From: Microdochium bolleyi
Lineage: Eukaryota > Ascomycota > Sordariomycetes > Xylariales > Microdochiaceae
Length of the DNA: 64,000 nt
Assembly (NCBI GenBank): GCA_001566295.1
Contig: KQ964254.1
Location: 930,001 to 994,000, forward strand
Reading direction: 5' to 3'
Shown here one piece after another: positions 1 through 11,610 of this stretch. The notes beneath the pieces were generated by a model that had not been told where the DNA came from, searched no databases, and was given only the letters and a program-made list of their open reading frames with translations. A program made the translations under genes and the position numbers. The stretch's first letter is position 1. Each line of letters begins with the position of its first letter.

Positions 1-2
1 CC

Positions 3-2943
3 ATGTCAGCCCTTGACTCATCGTTGCCAATACAACATGATGACTTCCTCACGATCAGCACGAGCGACGAGGCGGGCCCGTCCACGTTGTCTCTGAGCCG
101 TGAGAAGCCCGCAATCGTCCGTGACGACCTGGAATCAGTTCGTGCTTTGACAGCTTGTGATTATTGCAAGCTAAGGTAGGTCGCGCTTGTGCACTTTGTT
201 CCGCAGCATCCCCGTCCTACTGCCGCATTCTGTATGCGGCTAAGTCAATAGTCTTGGTGCTGCCTGGGCCGTGTTCAAGACGAAGCCCGGGCGTATCTGT
301 CGTTGGTTCTGCGCTGACGCAGCGGCGTCTCGTCATGTTATAGGAAAGTCGCGTGCAATAGACACAGCCCTTGCGACCCGTGCAGACGTCGGGGCTTGAC
401 TTGTGTCCGCGACGCCAGACGCGAGCCGCCGAAGTCTCGCCCGCTGAAAACAGAGTCCCGGGAAGCAACAGTCAATGCGCATGCGGATATGGACGGCACT
501 TCCCCAGACCTTGACAGTTCTGATCCTGGAGTGGGAAGGCTTGCCGGTCCATCATTTTTTGACTGGGATGCGTGGGAAAGCACGCTCAAAGAGATAAATC
601 GGAATGAACCGGAGGGACAGGGCGCCGGCTTGCGAGATCCGGTTTTGGCTGCATTTGCCGCCAGGCAACAGCATCTTGCGCACATTCAGGACACTACTCC
701 GAGACTTGACCCGGATGACATTGAAGAGCGACTTTCGGTAGTGTCCACCTCAACGGCCCCGTACTCTATGTTGCCGCAACCAGATGGGGTAGTTGAGGAG
801 GGGCCCCCAATTTTGGACAGTCCTATTCATGATGATGACTGTACAGAGTTGATACCGGAGCGCGATCCCCGTCCAACGATGACACCACAGAGTGCTCTAC
901 CAACAGAAGTCAACGTCCACGGGGCATGCAAGAACGTCAGTATCGCCTTCGACACTGAAATCAATCGTGGCTACCATGACAGTGTGGTATCGGCTTCAGA
1001 TCCGATTTCGGACTCGAATTCAGATCTGGACAGGGATGACTTCTTCTCGAGGTACTCAGCTTCCACCGTCCCAACCGAGGCCGAGTTCAAGGTGTCCAAC
1101 TTGGGCACGATCTACCAGAGGTTCACGGGCCTTGTCCTGCAGGAGGAGTCAGTGGCGAGAGCCATCGAAGCAGCGTCACGAACAAAAAGATCTTTCGTGC
1201 TTATAAAGCAGATTAGACTGATGCTCAGAGACTTTGTTAACTCTTTTCAGGCGGAATTGGAGGCGGAAGATTCTGAGATGGCTGCCTTGTTCCGAGGCAG
1301 AACTCAAGCATTCGCTTCTCAGCTCGTCCGCGAGGCGCGACTTGCCCCTGTGGTTGTCGAGTCCGAGTCAGAGCTCGACTCACCCGGACACGAGCCGAGA
1401 GAAAATGAGGAAGACAGTAGCGACGACGGGTACGGCCACGGCAGACTACACACAGAAGTCATCGACCCCGCGAAGTTCCTGTCTCTTGTGGGGTCCAGTA
1501 CCGCCTTTCAGACACTTTTGGATCAGATTTACGAGCATGGATTCCCATCACTGGACGCGAGGCTGCTCAATCTACACGAAGGGCCGAAACGGAATGTGCC
1601 CAAGGCAGACAGGATCCTGAGCGAGCTGGTGTACGCACAGCCATCTGTCCTACACATCAGTACTGCACAACCCAGCCTCACAGACAATCTGAAGATGCAG
1701 GTCGAGGCAATCTCCGGTGAACCTTGGGACTGGTGGCCTCTTGCGCCACCGAAGAAGAGACTTTCTGGAAAGCAGATCCACATGGAATGGCGATGTGTAA
1801 GTCATACAGTTGGCAAGACTAGAGCAGGGCACTGACTTTCGAACAGCGATGCGGACGGGCCAGGACTGAAGTTGTCACCAAACGATTCGGCAAGGCACTC
1901 GAAGGTCTGATTGCAAAGGCAGCTGTAGACCTTGCGAATGCACCACGGCGCATGAGACCCAGCGCCCCCCCGTCGACGACCACACAGACTGGTCCGGAGC
2001 CGGAGGCACAGCGCTGCGACGGTTCTGGTGCCAAGCGGAGGTCCAGAAAGGCAAGAGTACAGGCATGGTACGCCTTCCGGGGGGACGGCAACGGATCCGA
2101 CATGGAGGAGGACGAGCAAGATATCCCTCCCGTGAGCGACCAGTACACGAAGACACTACCCACTGTGGTCCCTCGTGCCATCTACTTTATGGTCGACAAT
2201 GCGAGCGTCATGCCGTGGAACAGTCGGCTTGGCAAGAGTGTCATCCCCACGAGAGAACTGTGTGATGAGCGTTTCTACCACAACATGCGGTGGGAGTTCT
2301 GGAGCCATCGCGGCTGGCTCAAGAGCCTGTTCAGTCTGTACACCTTTGCTGGCTGTGACTTCTACCAGGTTGGTACCCTTATCACTTCAATGTACTTTAC
2401 TCATGATCCCGCACTAAATCTGTCCTCTGAACCTAGTTTGAGCGGTACGGAAGAGACAAATACCACGAAGCCAAGGAGGACCTCCCGGAAGTCGGCGACG
2501 AATATCTCTACCTCAGGCGCAAGCTCAGACCGCAGGTCTGCTGGGAAGAGTTCCGCGACGGCTACTGGGACTGGCGCCGCGACTGCACGACTCAGAAATG
2601 TCCTACCGAGAGCGTCATCAGCCGCATCCCCAAGAAGAAACTCGACCACGACCCCAACGACAAAACTTCGCAGAGCCAACTACCTGTCGAGGTGATCTGG
2701 GGCATCGTCGCGCGAACGCAGCGCGCGTTCTACATGGCGGCCATCTACGTCGCGATCGCCGCGTCGCCGCTAGTCCCGGCGACGTGGTTCTTCTTTAAGT
2801 GGCTGTCGCCGCCGGACGAGGGCATGGACGAGTATCAGCTCGCTAACCACAGGGATAACCTGTCCAATGCCTTTGTGCCGCTGGGGATCGCGATCGCGCT
2901 GCTGCTGGCAACAATCACGTGTGTGTTTTCAAAATTTGAGTAG
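3..2943 (+). CDS. Zn2Cys6 zinc-cluster protein with C-terminal membrane helices
   Basis: Likely exons 3..175, 344..1796, 1847..2368 and 2437..2943; the first in-window ATG is used, so the true start may lie upstream. The first intron splits a binuclear zinc cluster: CDYCKLR before it and KVACNRHSPCDPCRRRGLTC after it give the C-x2-C-x6-C-x5-C-x2-C-x6-C spacing of fungal GAL4-type DNA-binding domains. A long acidic, low-complexity middle follows. The C-terminal third has an MEWRCRCG motif and a stretch around SHRGWLKSLFSLYTFAGCDF that resembles an uncharacterised fungal family recalled for RWxCxCG motifs. Two hydrophobic segments, AFYMAAIYVAIAASPLVPAT and AFVPLGIAIALLLATITCVF, end the protein. 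The domain mix suggests a membrane-tethered regulator or a gene fusion; the function is not known. All exon junctions keep frame. Confidence 0.75.
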
Positions 2944-3399
2944 GATGTCTAAATTCATTCTGGACAAGACCGGACTGCGGGCCTGTCTGACCACAAAAGT
3001 GATTGGGTCAAAATTGTATTGCGCTTTCGATGTTCCTTTTTATCAAGAACACAAATACAATGGAAATCGGTTGGAAATTAAGGTCCACAAGGATTTTGCT
3101 GGGCATGAGCAATGTCGTCTTCTCATCTTCTCATCTTCTCGTCTTGTCCGTCTTGTCCCCTGCAGCCCTTGAGAAAGGTGGTGTGGGTGGGCCCAGGCAG
3201 GTGGCAGCTCCAAGCTCCGAGTTTCCACTCCACCACCGACTCGGCCCGCCTTCCCCAACTGTGCACATTTTCAACCTCTGTCATCGACGACGCGCCGCCT
3301 CTCACGCGACAGCACCCGCCGCGCTCAGCTCGCCCGACGCAGCCATGCCCCAATCCAGCCGGTAGCAGCTCTTCCCCAGTGTCCTTCACACTCGCCACG
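2944..3399. other. Intergenic region and ARP6 leader
   Basis: No gene is recognised. A pyrimidine-rich run with repeated TCTTCTCA-like units lies at about 3117-3160. Such CT tracts are common in leaders of highly expressed fungal housekeeping genes. The ARP6 reading frame stays open upstream to about 3112 but has no protein-like content before 3400. Confidence 0.5.
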
Positions 3400-4857
3400 A
3401 TGCCTCCCCGCAAGGCCAAGCCCCAGGGGCCCCCGGCACCGCCGCGCACCCTCGTCCTCGACAATGGCGCGTACACGATCAAGGCCGGCTTCGTGCCCTC
3501 CTTCGAGTGCATAGGCACGGCTGCTCCGACAAGCAACGGCAACGATGGCAATGATGGCGACAACGACACGCACATGGCCGACGCCCCTGCCACCACCCTG
3601 TCCTATCCCGACCCGCGCATCATCCCCAACTGCATCGCCCGCGGCGCCGACCGCAAGACCTACGTCGGCTCCGAGCTGCTCGCCGACTCCGACACGTCCC
3701 GTATGATCGACTTTGGCGAGATGGCCTTTCGCCGCCCCGCCGAGAAGGGCTACATCATAAGCTGGGAGGCCCAGCGCGAGATCTGGGACCGCGAGTTCTT
3801 CGACGACACTGCAACGTCCCTCAAGTGCGACCCCGCAGAGACGCGTCTCCTGCTCGCCGAGCACGCCGCCAATCTACCCATCCTCCAGGCCAATTGCGAC
3901 CAGATGGTGTTTGAAGAGTTCGGCTTCGCGAGCTACTACCGCGGCAACGGAGCTGCGTTCAACGCGTACAACAACATACAAACTACACTCAGCTCCTCCG
4001 CCGTTGAGCCGGCGACCGCGACGACCCCAGCTGAGATTATGCTGCTCATCGACTCGGGCTACTCGCACACCACCATCACACCATTACTCAAGGGCCGGCC
4101 TCTTCACCAGGCGATCCGCAGGCTCGACGTCGGCGGCAAGTTCCTGACAAACTACCTCACGCGCATACTCTCGCTACGGCACTACGATATGCGTAACGAC
4201 ACGCACATCGTCAACGAGATCAAAGAATCTGCGTGCTACGTGTCTCTCGACTTCAAAGGCGACCTCGAGAAGACGTGGAAGGGCTCCCGCGGTGAGCGCC
4301 GTGAGCCCTTCCTCACCGGCGGCGGCGTGGCCAAGGACTACGTCCTGCCCGACTTCCACACCCGCGCCAAGGGCGTCGTGCGCGACTACGACCCGACGCA
4401 GAACGCGCGCACGCGCAAGCTCGCCGCCCAGCTGGGCGAGACGAGCGAGGACGTGCTCACCCTGCGCAACGAGCGGTTCACCGTGCCCGAGATCCTGTTC
4501 AGCCCGTCCGACGTCGGCCTGCAGCAGCCGGGCATCGCGGACGTGGTATGGCAGGCCCTGCAAGCGCTGCCGATCGGGTTGTGGCCCGGATTGCTGGCGA
4601 ATATCATTGTCGTGGGCGGCAACGCGCTGTTCCCTGGTTTTGTCGAACGGTTGAGAGAAGAGATTGTCCAGCGCGTGCCAGATGAGTGTCTTGTCCGGGT
4701 TGCAAGACCCGAAAACCCGTTGACCAGCACGTGGCATGGTGCCGCGCAACTCGCGCAGCATGAGCACATTAAAAGACTGGTCGTCACAAAGCAGGAGTAC
4801 GAGGAGCACGGTGCCGCGTGGGTGGCCCGCAAGTTTGCAGCTGGTCCAGTGCCATGA
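3400..4857 (+). CDS. ARP6: Actin-related protein 6 (SWR1 complex subunit)
   Basis: Single exon of 485 residues, slightly longer than yeast Arp6 (438). The actin fold is evident from the first phosphate-binding strand LVLDNGAYTIKAGF near residue 20, the second phosphate loop LLIDSGYSHTTITPLL near 215 and the late IIVVGGNALFPGFVERLREE segment. The YIISWEAQREIWDREFF and QMVFEEFGFASYYRGNGAAF stretches are typical of Arp6. A Gly/Asn/Asp-rich insertion after residue 45 looks like a lineage-specific loop. Arp6 is a nuclear subunit of the SWR1 remodeller that exchanges H2A for H2A.Z. The start at 3400 gives the expected short basic N-terminus; the open frame upstream is probably leader. Confidence 0.93.
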   Translation: MPPRKAKPQGPPAPPRTLVLDNGAYTIKAGFVPSFECIGTAAPTSNGNDGNDGDNDTHMADAPATTLSYPDPRIIPNCIARGADRKTYVGSELLADSDTSRMIDFGEMAFRRPAEKGYIISWEAQREIWDREFFDDTATSLKCDPAETRLLLAEHAANLPILQANCDQMVFEEFGFASYYRGNGAAFNAYNNIQTTLSSSAVEPATATTPAEIMLLIDSGYSHTTITPLLKGRPLHQAIRRLDVGGKFLTNYLTRILSLRHYDMRNDTHIVNEIKESACYVSLDFKGDLEKTWKGSRGERREPFLTGGGVAKDYVLPDFHTRAKGVVRDYDPTQNARTRKLAAQLGETSEDVLTLRNERFTVPEILFSPSDVGLQQPGIADVVWQALQALPIGLWPGLLANIIVVGGNALFPGFVERLREEIVQRVPDECLVRVARPENPLTSTWHGAAQLAQHEHIKRLVVTKQEYEEHGAAWVARKFAAGPVP

Positions 4858-7171
4858 AACTGCCCTTAGTGGCCGGGCAGGACTTGAGACCCGAGTGGCA
4901 GCTGACAGGTTCTTCATCGTGACCTGCGGCCTTTCCAGTGATACGAGCTGCGAGGCGATTACAAGACACTTCACCTGCGACTTACTTACATCGTGCTTTG
5001 GGACATTGCATGCTCGACGATCGAAACCATTGCATGAAAGCGCCAGGCCCAAAGACGACCGCGCATCCACTGCCCACGATAGTCGTCCAAGAAGGTGCTC
5101 ATTTGCTCCAATCTGGGGTCCCATCAAGTGAGCCTCGCGTCGTTCTTGTTGGGCATCGAACAACCTCAAATAAAAATCCACATGACTTCCGAAGCTGTGT
5201 CGCGTGGTCGGGCTTACCGTCGGGGTCAGCCAAGCTGCTGTCCACAGACACGCGGGGAACGCGGGATTGCGACCCAGTGGCAAGTCCTCGAATTCATACG
5301 TCGGAGGTCTGGTTTTCGGGAGAGATGGCATGATTTCCTCTTCCACCACAGCCAGACTAACCGGGGTCCTACGAGGAGATATGCGAAGGTCTGGGGGAGT
5401 GGTGGGGTCACCGAGGTCGATAGAGCCCGTGGCTGTGGCATAAATCTTGCTTCAGTGCCGTTCAGATCGTGCACTGAGTGTTGCGAGCTCTTGTCGAACA
5501 GCCACATCATCTGGAGAGATCGGGGTCCCCAACCTCACAGGACATTTGTCGCCGCAAGAAGCCTCGGCACGATGACGCGCTCAGATAGAGCTCTCAGAAG
5601 CATAAGCCCAGCAGTTATCAAGTTGGCGCTTTAAACACAACCCAGACAGTATTCGTTATGTATTCGTACCCGAATCAACCCACCTTGCGAGCAATCCGAA
5701 CTCTTCGTACTCATATAGATAATGAGTCGTGCTGGCCCTGCTTCAACCGGCCGCCCAGCCGCACGAGATGATAGCCGCCGGGACCCGGCTGCCACCGTCT
5801 GAGCGGCTCGGCACGGATGGTGCACCAGTATGTGAACAGGGCCGCCGCCGCCTCCGTCTGCAAGGGGCGGGACGGTCGACTGGTGCTACCCACAGGCCTG
5901 GCGGGAACCCGTCTCGTGCTAGGCACTCCCGAGTATACGTTCCGGCTTCTGATCAGATGAGGATCGTTTGCCTCACGTCCGTGTCACTTCACGAGATGTT
6001 CTCGGTGAGCACCCTGGACTTGGCTTTCGTGTTATCAGCGCTCTTGCGAAGACGGCAGGTGCCTCGTGCAGCTGGCTGTCACCTGGAGGGCCCGAGGAAA
6101 CGCCGCCGTTTTTAGCCTTCACGAGGACCAAAGTGTGACGAAAACCGACTGCTGCGCTCGCTGCGACAGTCTGCTGACTGGTCTTGCGGCATCTCTGAGG
6201 CCCAGAAGCCCATCACCGGTGCACGCAGCCGACATATCAAAAGGTTGAACATGAGGACGACGAAATGTGGGGTTGGCCAGCTCATAGTCCTTCTGTGCTG
6301 TCTATCCGAAAGGTTGTGCCAAGCAAGGCTGTTTCCGCGAGCTAAATGCGGCACGCGTTGTAAGGCAACTGTTGCCTCTTGGCGGCATGCACGCAGCCTG
6401 TAAGAGACTTGGAAAGCTGCATAGAGGGGCATCGGCTGCCTAAGGCTCAGTGGCGTCAGCACGTTGCCGCCTATGTCCGAAGATCAGCTGCACATGGCCA
6501 ACAGAGAAAAGGGATCCTACGCGTATCTTGTCACTGCCTTGTTGGCTGCTGACTGCATAGAGGTAGGGTACCTTACCCGCGCGGAGGCCGCTTACAGGAG
6601 TGAGAGTTATCGATCTGAAGAGTGGCCCAGGCTGTGTTCACGACGAGTGAGAGCCTCTGCCAGTTTGGTGGAAGCCGGCCAGCACACCCCCCTGGACCAT
6701 GATGTAGACTATTGCTGCCTTGGCCAACCAGGAGGTTCGACTGCCTGACCAACCATTGGATGGCGTGGCAGTCTGACAGACACTTACATGTTTGACCCCA
6801 GAGTCCTGCAGGGATGGTATGCAGGCTGGAGGGGTGCCGGCTAGGGTTCATCTGCGGTTGGGTGGTGGTGTGCATCTATCTGTGTGCCTCGCGAAGTACC
6901 TTGCCCCGTGAAACAACCGATTCGTTGTTTCTACATGTCGATACAGCCAGGAGGCAAGTGACCATCCCTAAGAAGCGGAGGCCGCCAGCAACAGTTCTCG
7001 CGTCCATGTCAATGAGTCAGCTTTGCCCAGCTTGCCTGGCTACCAGTTGACAATGTATAAAGGTTGCATGCTCTCCTGACGTGAGAGACATGGCAATTCT
7101 TGTGACAAGATCAATTCACTATCTCCTTCGAAACAACTTCTTGGACCAATAACACAAATTGTGTCGACACA
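4858..7171. other. Long intergenic region, no recognised gene
   Basis: About 2.3 kb with only short overlapping open frames on both strands, none with recognisable domains or convincing splice structure. A TATA-like TATAAA at 7056-7061 belongs to the downstream AAA ATPase promoter. I see no tRNA, repeat or transposon ends. Confidence 0.5.
7056..7061 (+). promoter_or_regulatory. TATA-like box of the AAA ATPase gene
   Basis: TATAAA lies about 110 bp before the ATG at 7172. It is the only good TATA match in the preceding few hundred bases. Position and sequence alone support it. Confidence 0.35.
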
Positions 7172-9257
7172 ATGTCGCACGACACCGAGACCGAGTCTAC
7201 CGTCGTCACTCCGCCATCCGAGGGCTCATCCGAACCTGCGGCTGCAGTCGGCACGAAATGCGACTTCCGTGCCTACCACCACACGACCAAGGACGGCCAG
7301 CCCAAGATCACGCCCATCGAGGAGCCCTTTGAGACATCGCGCGCCACTGATGACGACTCTGCCTACGCCCTCATCGTTCGCAGGACCACCGAGCTGCACA
7401 AGCAAGACCAGCTCACCCTGCAGGTCAACTCGCCTTTTGTCCTCCAGGCCTTCCGCGAGGCCATCGGCTCGTACACCCACGTCCCCTCGGACTTCACCTC
7501 ACCATGCCGCCTCGAAAGCCCCTTCAACATGCTCGTCCACCACTACGAGGACCTCGCCCAGTACCGCGAAACCGTCGCGGCAGACCCGTCCTCCTCGGCG
7601 GAAATGATGCAACACCTCGACCTGCTGTTCAAGTTCATGCGCCACGAGGTCGAGCCCCTCCGCGATGAAGCCCGCGCCATGATTCGCAAGGGCCAGATCA
7701 CGTACGAGCTCGCGTGGGTGCTCTACAAGCCCGGCGAGATCATGTACACCGAGGCCAAGGGCCACCCCTGGCTCATGGTCTGCAACAAGTCCGCGTACGA
7801 GGATGACAGGCGGGAAGGGGAGTACATCGAGGTCAGCTGCTCGTACACGGACAGCGGTGGGGACGACCTGATCGGCCTGGCGAGCAAGACGGTCACAATG
7901 TCCCAGCAGAGCGTCTTCACGGGGTCCGAGGCCGTCAACATCGCCGAGCTCGACATCTTCCCGTGGGCGATGCACCCTCTCGCGGCCACGGAGGACGGGA
8001 AGCAGGCGCTCGAGAGCAAGCTGCGGGCACGCGGAGATGTCTTCAAGGGGCTGAAGGACCGCGAGGTCCAGGGGTACCAGGGCGCTGCGGACTACCTCAA
8101 GGAGCCGCCGTGGACGTTCTACGACACGGCCTCGTGCAAGTTCCGCGGCGTCTGGCTGCCGTACACCGAGTCCGGCCGCGTCATCCTCGACCGCAAGACA
8201 TTCGCGGAGGAGCAGCCCCTGGGTGCCGCAAAGGTCCGCAAGGTCGTGAGAGAGTGCTCCTCGTGCCGCCCGAATGCTGATGGCAGGAGCGCGAGGGCGA
8301 AGCAAGGGTACGGAGAACCAGGGATCGACTCGCTGTACTGCCCGCCTTTCACCATGGGCTTCTCCCTCGCCAAGAAGGAGTGGTGCCGCTTCTACGTGGA
8401 CAACATTCACGGGTGCGAGTGGAAGGACGAGGCCCGCTCGTGGGAGTCGCTGATCCTGGGCGAGAAGGAGAAGCTCGTGCTCCGCTCACTCGTCCAGAAC
8501 CATGAGTTCGGCTCAGACACCGCTAGGGACCAGGTCGCGCAAAAGGGCAAAGGTCTGGTCGTGCTGCTGCACGGCACGCCCGGCTCCGGCAAGACCCTGA
8601 CGGCCGAGACCGCGGCTGAAGGGTCCAAGAAAGCATTGCTGTCGACCTCTTTTGGCGATCTCAACAAGCAGGGATTGTAAGTCATCCTCCGTGCGGTGGT
8701 ATTTTCACGCGCTTCAGGCTAACATTTCCCGCAGCAACGCGGCTTTCGAGCAGGACCTCAAGAAGACCCTCCGCCTCGCCACAATCTGGGGCGCCGTAGT
8801 CTGTCTGGACGAGTCGGACGTGTTCCTCGAGGCGCGCGAGAACCGGTCCGCGGCCAGCAACACGGAGCGCAACGCCCTCGTCGCCATCTTCCTCAAGGAG
8901 CTCGAGTACTTCAGCGGCATCGTCTTCCTGACCACGAACCGCGTCGAGTCGTTTGACGCGGCGATGAAGTCCCGCGTGCACTTTGCGCTGACGTACACGG
9001 CGCCTGGTGCCGAGCTGCGGCGGCAGATCTGGGCGAATTATCTGCGCAAGGTGGACGCGGAGCAGATGGATATCGAGGTGGATGGGGAAGGGGTGCTGGG
9101 AGAGCTGGTGAGGGACGAGATCAACGGCAGGGAGATCTCGAATACGATCAATACAGCCCGAACGATCGCCAGAGCACAAGGGAGGAAGCTTACGTTGGAG
9201 CATATCCACACCGTGCTGGATGCTCGGAGGTCGTTTGACCAGGCGTTGGCGAAGTGA
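7172..9257 (+). CDS. AAA+ ATPase of the fungal DUF7025 type
   Basis: Exons 7172..8676 and 8735..9257 give 675 residues. The intron (GTAAGT to CGCAG) splits a Phe codon. The N-terminal two thirds resemble the DUF7025 region found before AAA domains in many ascomycete proteins, with FKFMRHEVEPL and a WVLYKPG segment. The AAA module follows: Walker A GTPGSGKT near residue 470, Walker B AVVCLDESDVF with the catalytic Glu, sensor 1 VFLTTN, and an Arg-rich SRVHFAL strand. Family members are putative ATP-driven remodelling enzymes with no settled substrate, so no pathway is claimed. The gene appears intact. Confidence 0.88.
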
Positions 9258-9987
9258 TTGTAGCGGCACGGAGCGGAACGATGTCTAAGCGGTATCCGTC
9301 CGCGATGATGTTTACTGGATATCTTGGGTAGTGGAAGTTGCTTTCGGAGTATTCTCTGTAGCGGTCTGCACCTGTTGATCTGCTCACAAACAATGTGAGA
9401 TGAAACTAGCCAGAAGTCTAGCAAGAAGTGCGAAAGATCACCAAGCATCATTTTGCGGCCCGTCGTAATATACTTCATGATCACGGGGAATATGGATGAT
9501 CTCCACGCGCCCAGGGAAGATTAAACGGTGCTCCCAAGATTTCATTTTCTTTGCTCTGTTCGTAAGCCAATTTCTAACGAATTTCCAGGCCCTTCGTCCT
9601 TCTCTGGGTAATAAAATCATCTGTGTCGCATTATCACACACACTATATTCAATGTTCTCTCTGGTGCTTAACAAAGACCTGAGTGTTAGGCAGCCCGGCA
9701 CAACCCACCACGCCACCAGGGGAATCACTGGCAACCATCAGCTCTACAGCACCACGCGAGCTTGGCAAGCAGAGGTGGTTTCTAGTCGATGTTATTGGCA
9801 AGCCGTAGATGGTGCTTAGTCATTGATATGCTACGGAGGGCTGGAGGCCCAACCGGACCAACCGACAAGGAACCAGCTCATTACCCCTCAACCTCCTCAT
9901 CATCTCCCCCGCCCAACATCCAAGGTGTGGTTTGCAGCTAGAACCATCACCCTTTCCTGTTTTCCCCAACTTCCTGACACCAAGATC
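9258..9987. other. Intergenic region
   Basis: Contains the 3' end region of the ATPase gene and the leader of the BTB gene. Nothing else is recognised. Confidence 0.5.
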
Positions 9988-11359
9988 ATGGAAGCATCGC
10001 GGTTTGAATTCGACCCCGACGGCGATGTGGAAATTGTGCTGCGTACCAAAACTTCTAGTTCCTGCGAGAAGAACATGGAGAAGACAAAGAAGTAAAAGAA
10101 AATTGCTGCTCGCGCGGCCAGGCTGGCCGGCACTACACCTGGTGAGACTGCGTATAGTTACAGTCCAGACAGATTTGGCTCAACGACTCATTTAGATATA
10201 GAGCCTCAAGCTGAGGACGCCGCCCAGCAAGAGGAACAACATGTGTCAGCCATGAACGTGTCCACTGCCGTTGAACCCACACGCGTTGCCCACGATAGTA
10301 TCGCGACCACAGTCTCACACTTCGATTTCACAAGTTGGTTGAGAGGCAGTGCGCCTGTCAAGACCTCAACTCCTCTCAAAGCTTACGATGATTTATTTGG
10401 AGAAGATAGGCTACAAGCTCAAAACGAGAACCTCACTGTGGTGAGAATGCGTGTGTCGTCGAGGCACCTCACGTTGGCCTCGCCAGTCTTTCGAGCAGTG
10501 CTGAGCGGACCCTGGAAGGAGAGCATACCCCGGGACGACGGCAAGCGAATGATCGAATCCGAAGACTGGGATCTTGAAGCCTTCACCATTGTGATGAATA
10601 TCATACATGCTCGACATTACAGGGTGCCCCGATCAGTCGCCCTCGACCTGTTGGGAAATATAGCGCGAGTAGTGGATTACTACAAATGTCATGAGGTCAC
10701 CAGAGTCTTCACCACGGCTTGGTTGTCCGAACTCAGGGAAATCAAGGAACAAAGCTGGCTCAGCTCGAGTGATGACAAGGAATCTCTGCTATGGATATTC
10801 GTGTCATGGGTGTTCGCGGAATCCGATCTTTTTCGCTCCTGCACGAAGGAGCTCATACAAGACAGTTCGGTCCAGGTCAGATTGACCTCTTTCCCGTTGC
10901 CTGAAGCGGTTCTAGGTAATTTCCACCCTGGCAACGCAGTCAGAGTTGACACTAATAGCTGCTTTATCATTAGTATCCATTGACTCGAAAAGAGAGGGTG
11001 CTATCGCGGACATCCAGGAGTGCCTGCAGAATACACTCGACTCTCTTCTTCGGACAGGGCAGCCATGCACAAATTCTTTCGAATGTTCCTCTATGCTTCT
11101 TGGGGCACTCTTGAAACAGATGGACGAAAAGGGTCTTGCTCCTCGGGCCCTTGCACCATACAATGGCTGCAGTGTCAATTCGCTGCACAGAACAGTTGCT
11201 TCTTTCCGTTCGCCAACCTGGTATTCATCAGCTCGTACTCATCATCTTTGCAACCTGGGAAGTAAGCTGAGTCCGGCTGTAGACGCCATAGTTGATGGAT
11301 TGGGGGGCTTGAACCTCAAAGACTGGCCAAGCAGTGCAGTTGAAAGACAACAATGTTGA
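9988..11359 (+). CDS. BTB/POZ domain protein with an in-frame TAA or unusual intron
   Basis: This belongs to a different fungal BTB family from the array at 48-63 kb. It opens with FEFDPDGDVEIVL, then has VSSRHLTLASPVFRAVLSG, DWDLEAFTIVMNIIHAR and VVDYYKCHE, all typical of ascomycete BTB proteins that bind partners through the POZ fold. An intron at 10916..10973 (GTAATT to TTAG) restores VSIDSKREGA and the C-terminal NSFECSSMLLGALLKQM block. A TAA at 10093-10095 interrupts the early Lys/Arg/Ala-rich linker, yet the frame continues sensibly beyond it. Either a 72-nt intron at 10092..10163 with a weak GTAAAA donor removes it in frame, or this is a nonsense mutation and only translation from about 10252 survives. 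Confidence 0.7.
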
Positions 11360-11610
11360 GGAAAACTTCAGAGGCAACAGGATGACCCGAGGGATACATT
11401 TTGATGATACTTCTGGGGTATCCGATAGGACGCAGCGCCTTTAAAACCTGTAGTAAGCGACATCCCTAATTTTGAAATTTGCACCTGATTTTTGCATGAT
11501 GGGTTACCAAGTGACTTTATTCTCTGTGTTCGCTAAAACAGGCTTATTCTGCTATATACGATCATAGGAACCGAGAAATTGAGGGTCACGTCCGTACTCG
11601 AACTCATAAG

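Noticed and set aside
3325..3864. 179-codon minus-strand frame over ARP6
   Set aside because: Antisense shadow of the GC-rich ARP6 coding sequence, without domain features.
4174..5349. 391-codon minus-strand frame
   Set aside because: Overlaps ARP6 antisense; only its upstream part is outside ARP6 and it has no recognisable domain or splice support.
7499..8410. 303-codon minus-strand frame over the AAA ATPase
   Set aside because: Shadow of the coding strand; composition is Arg/Val/Leu-rich with no motifs.
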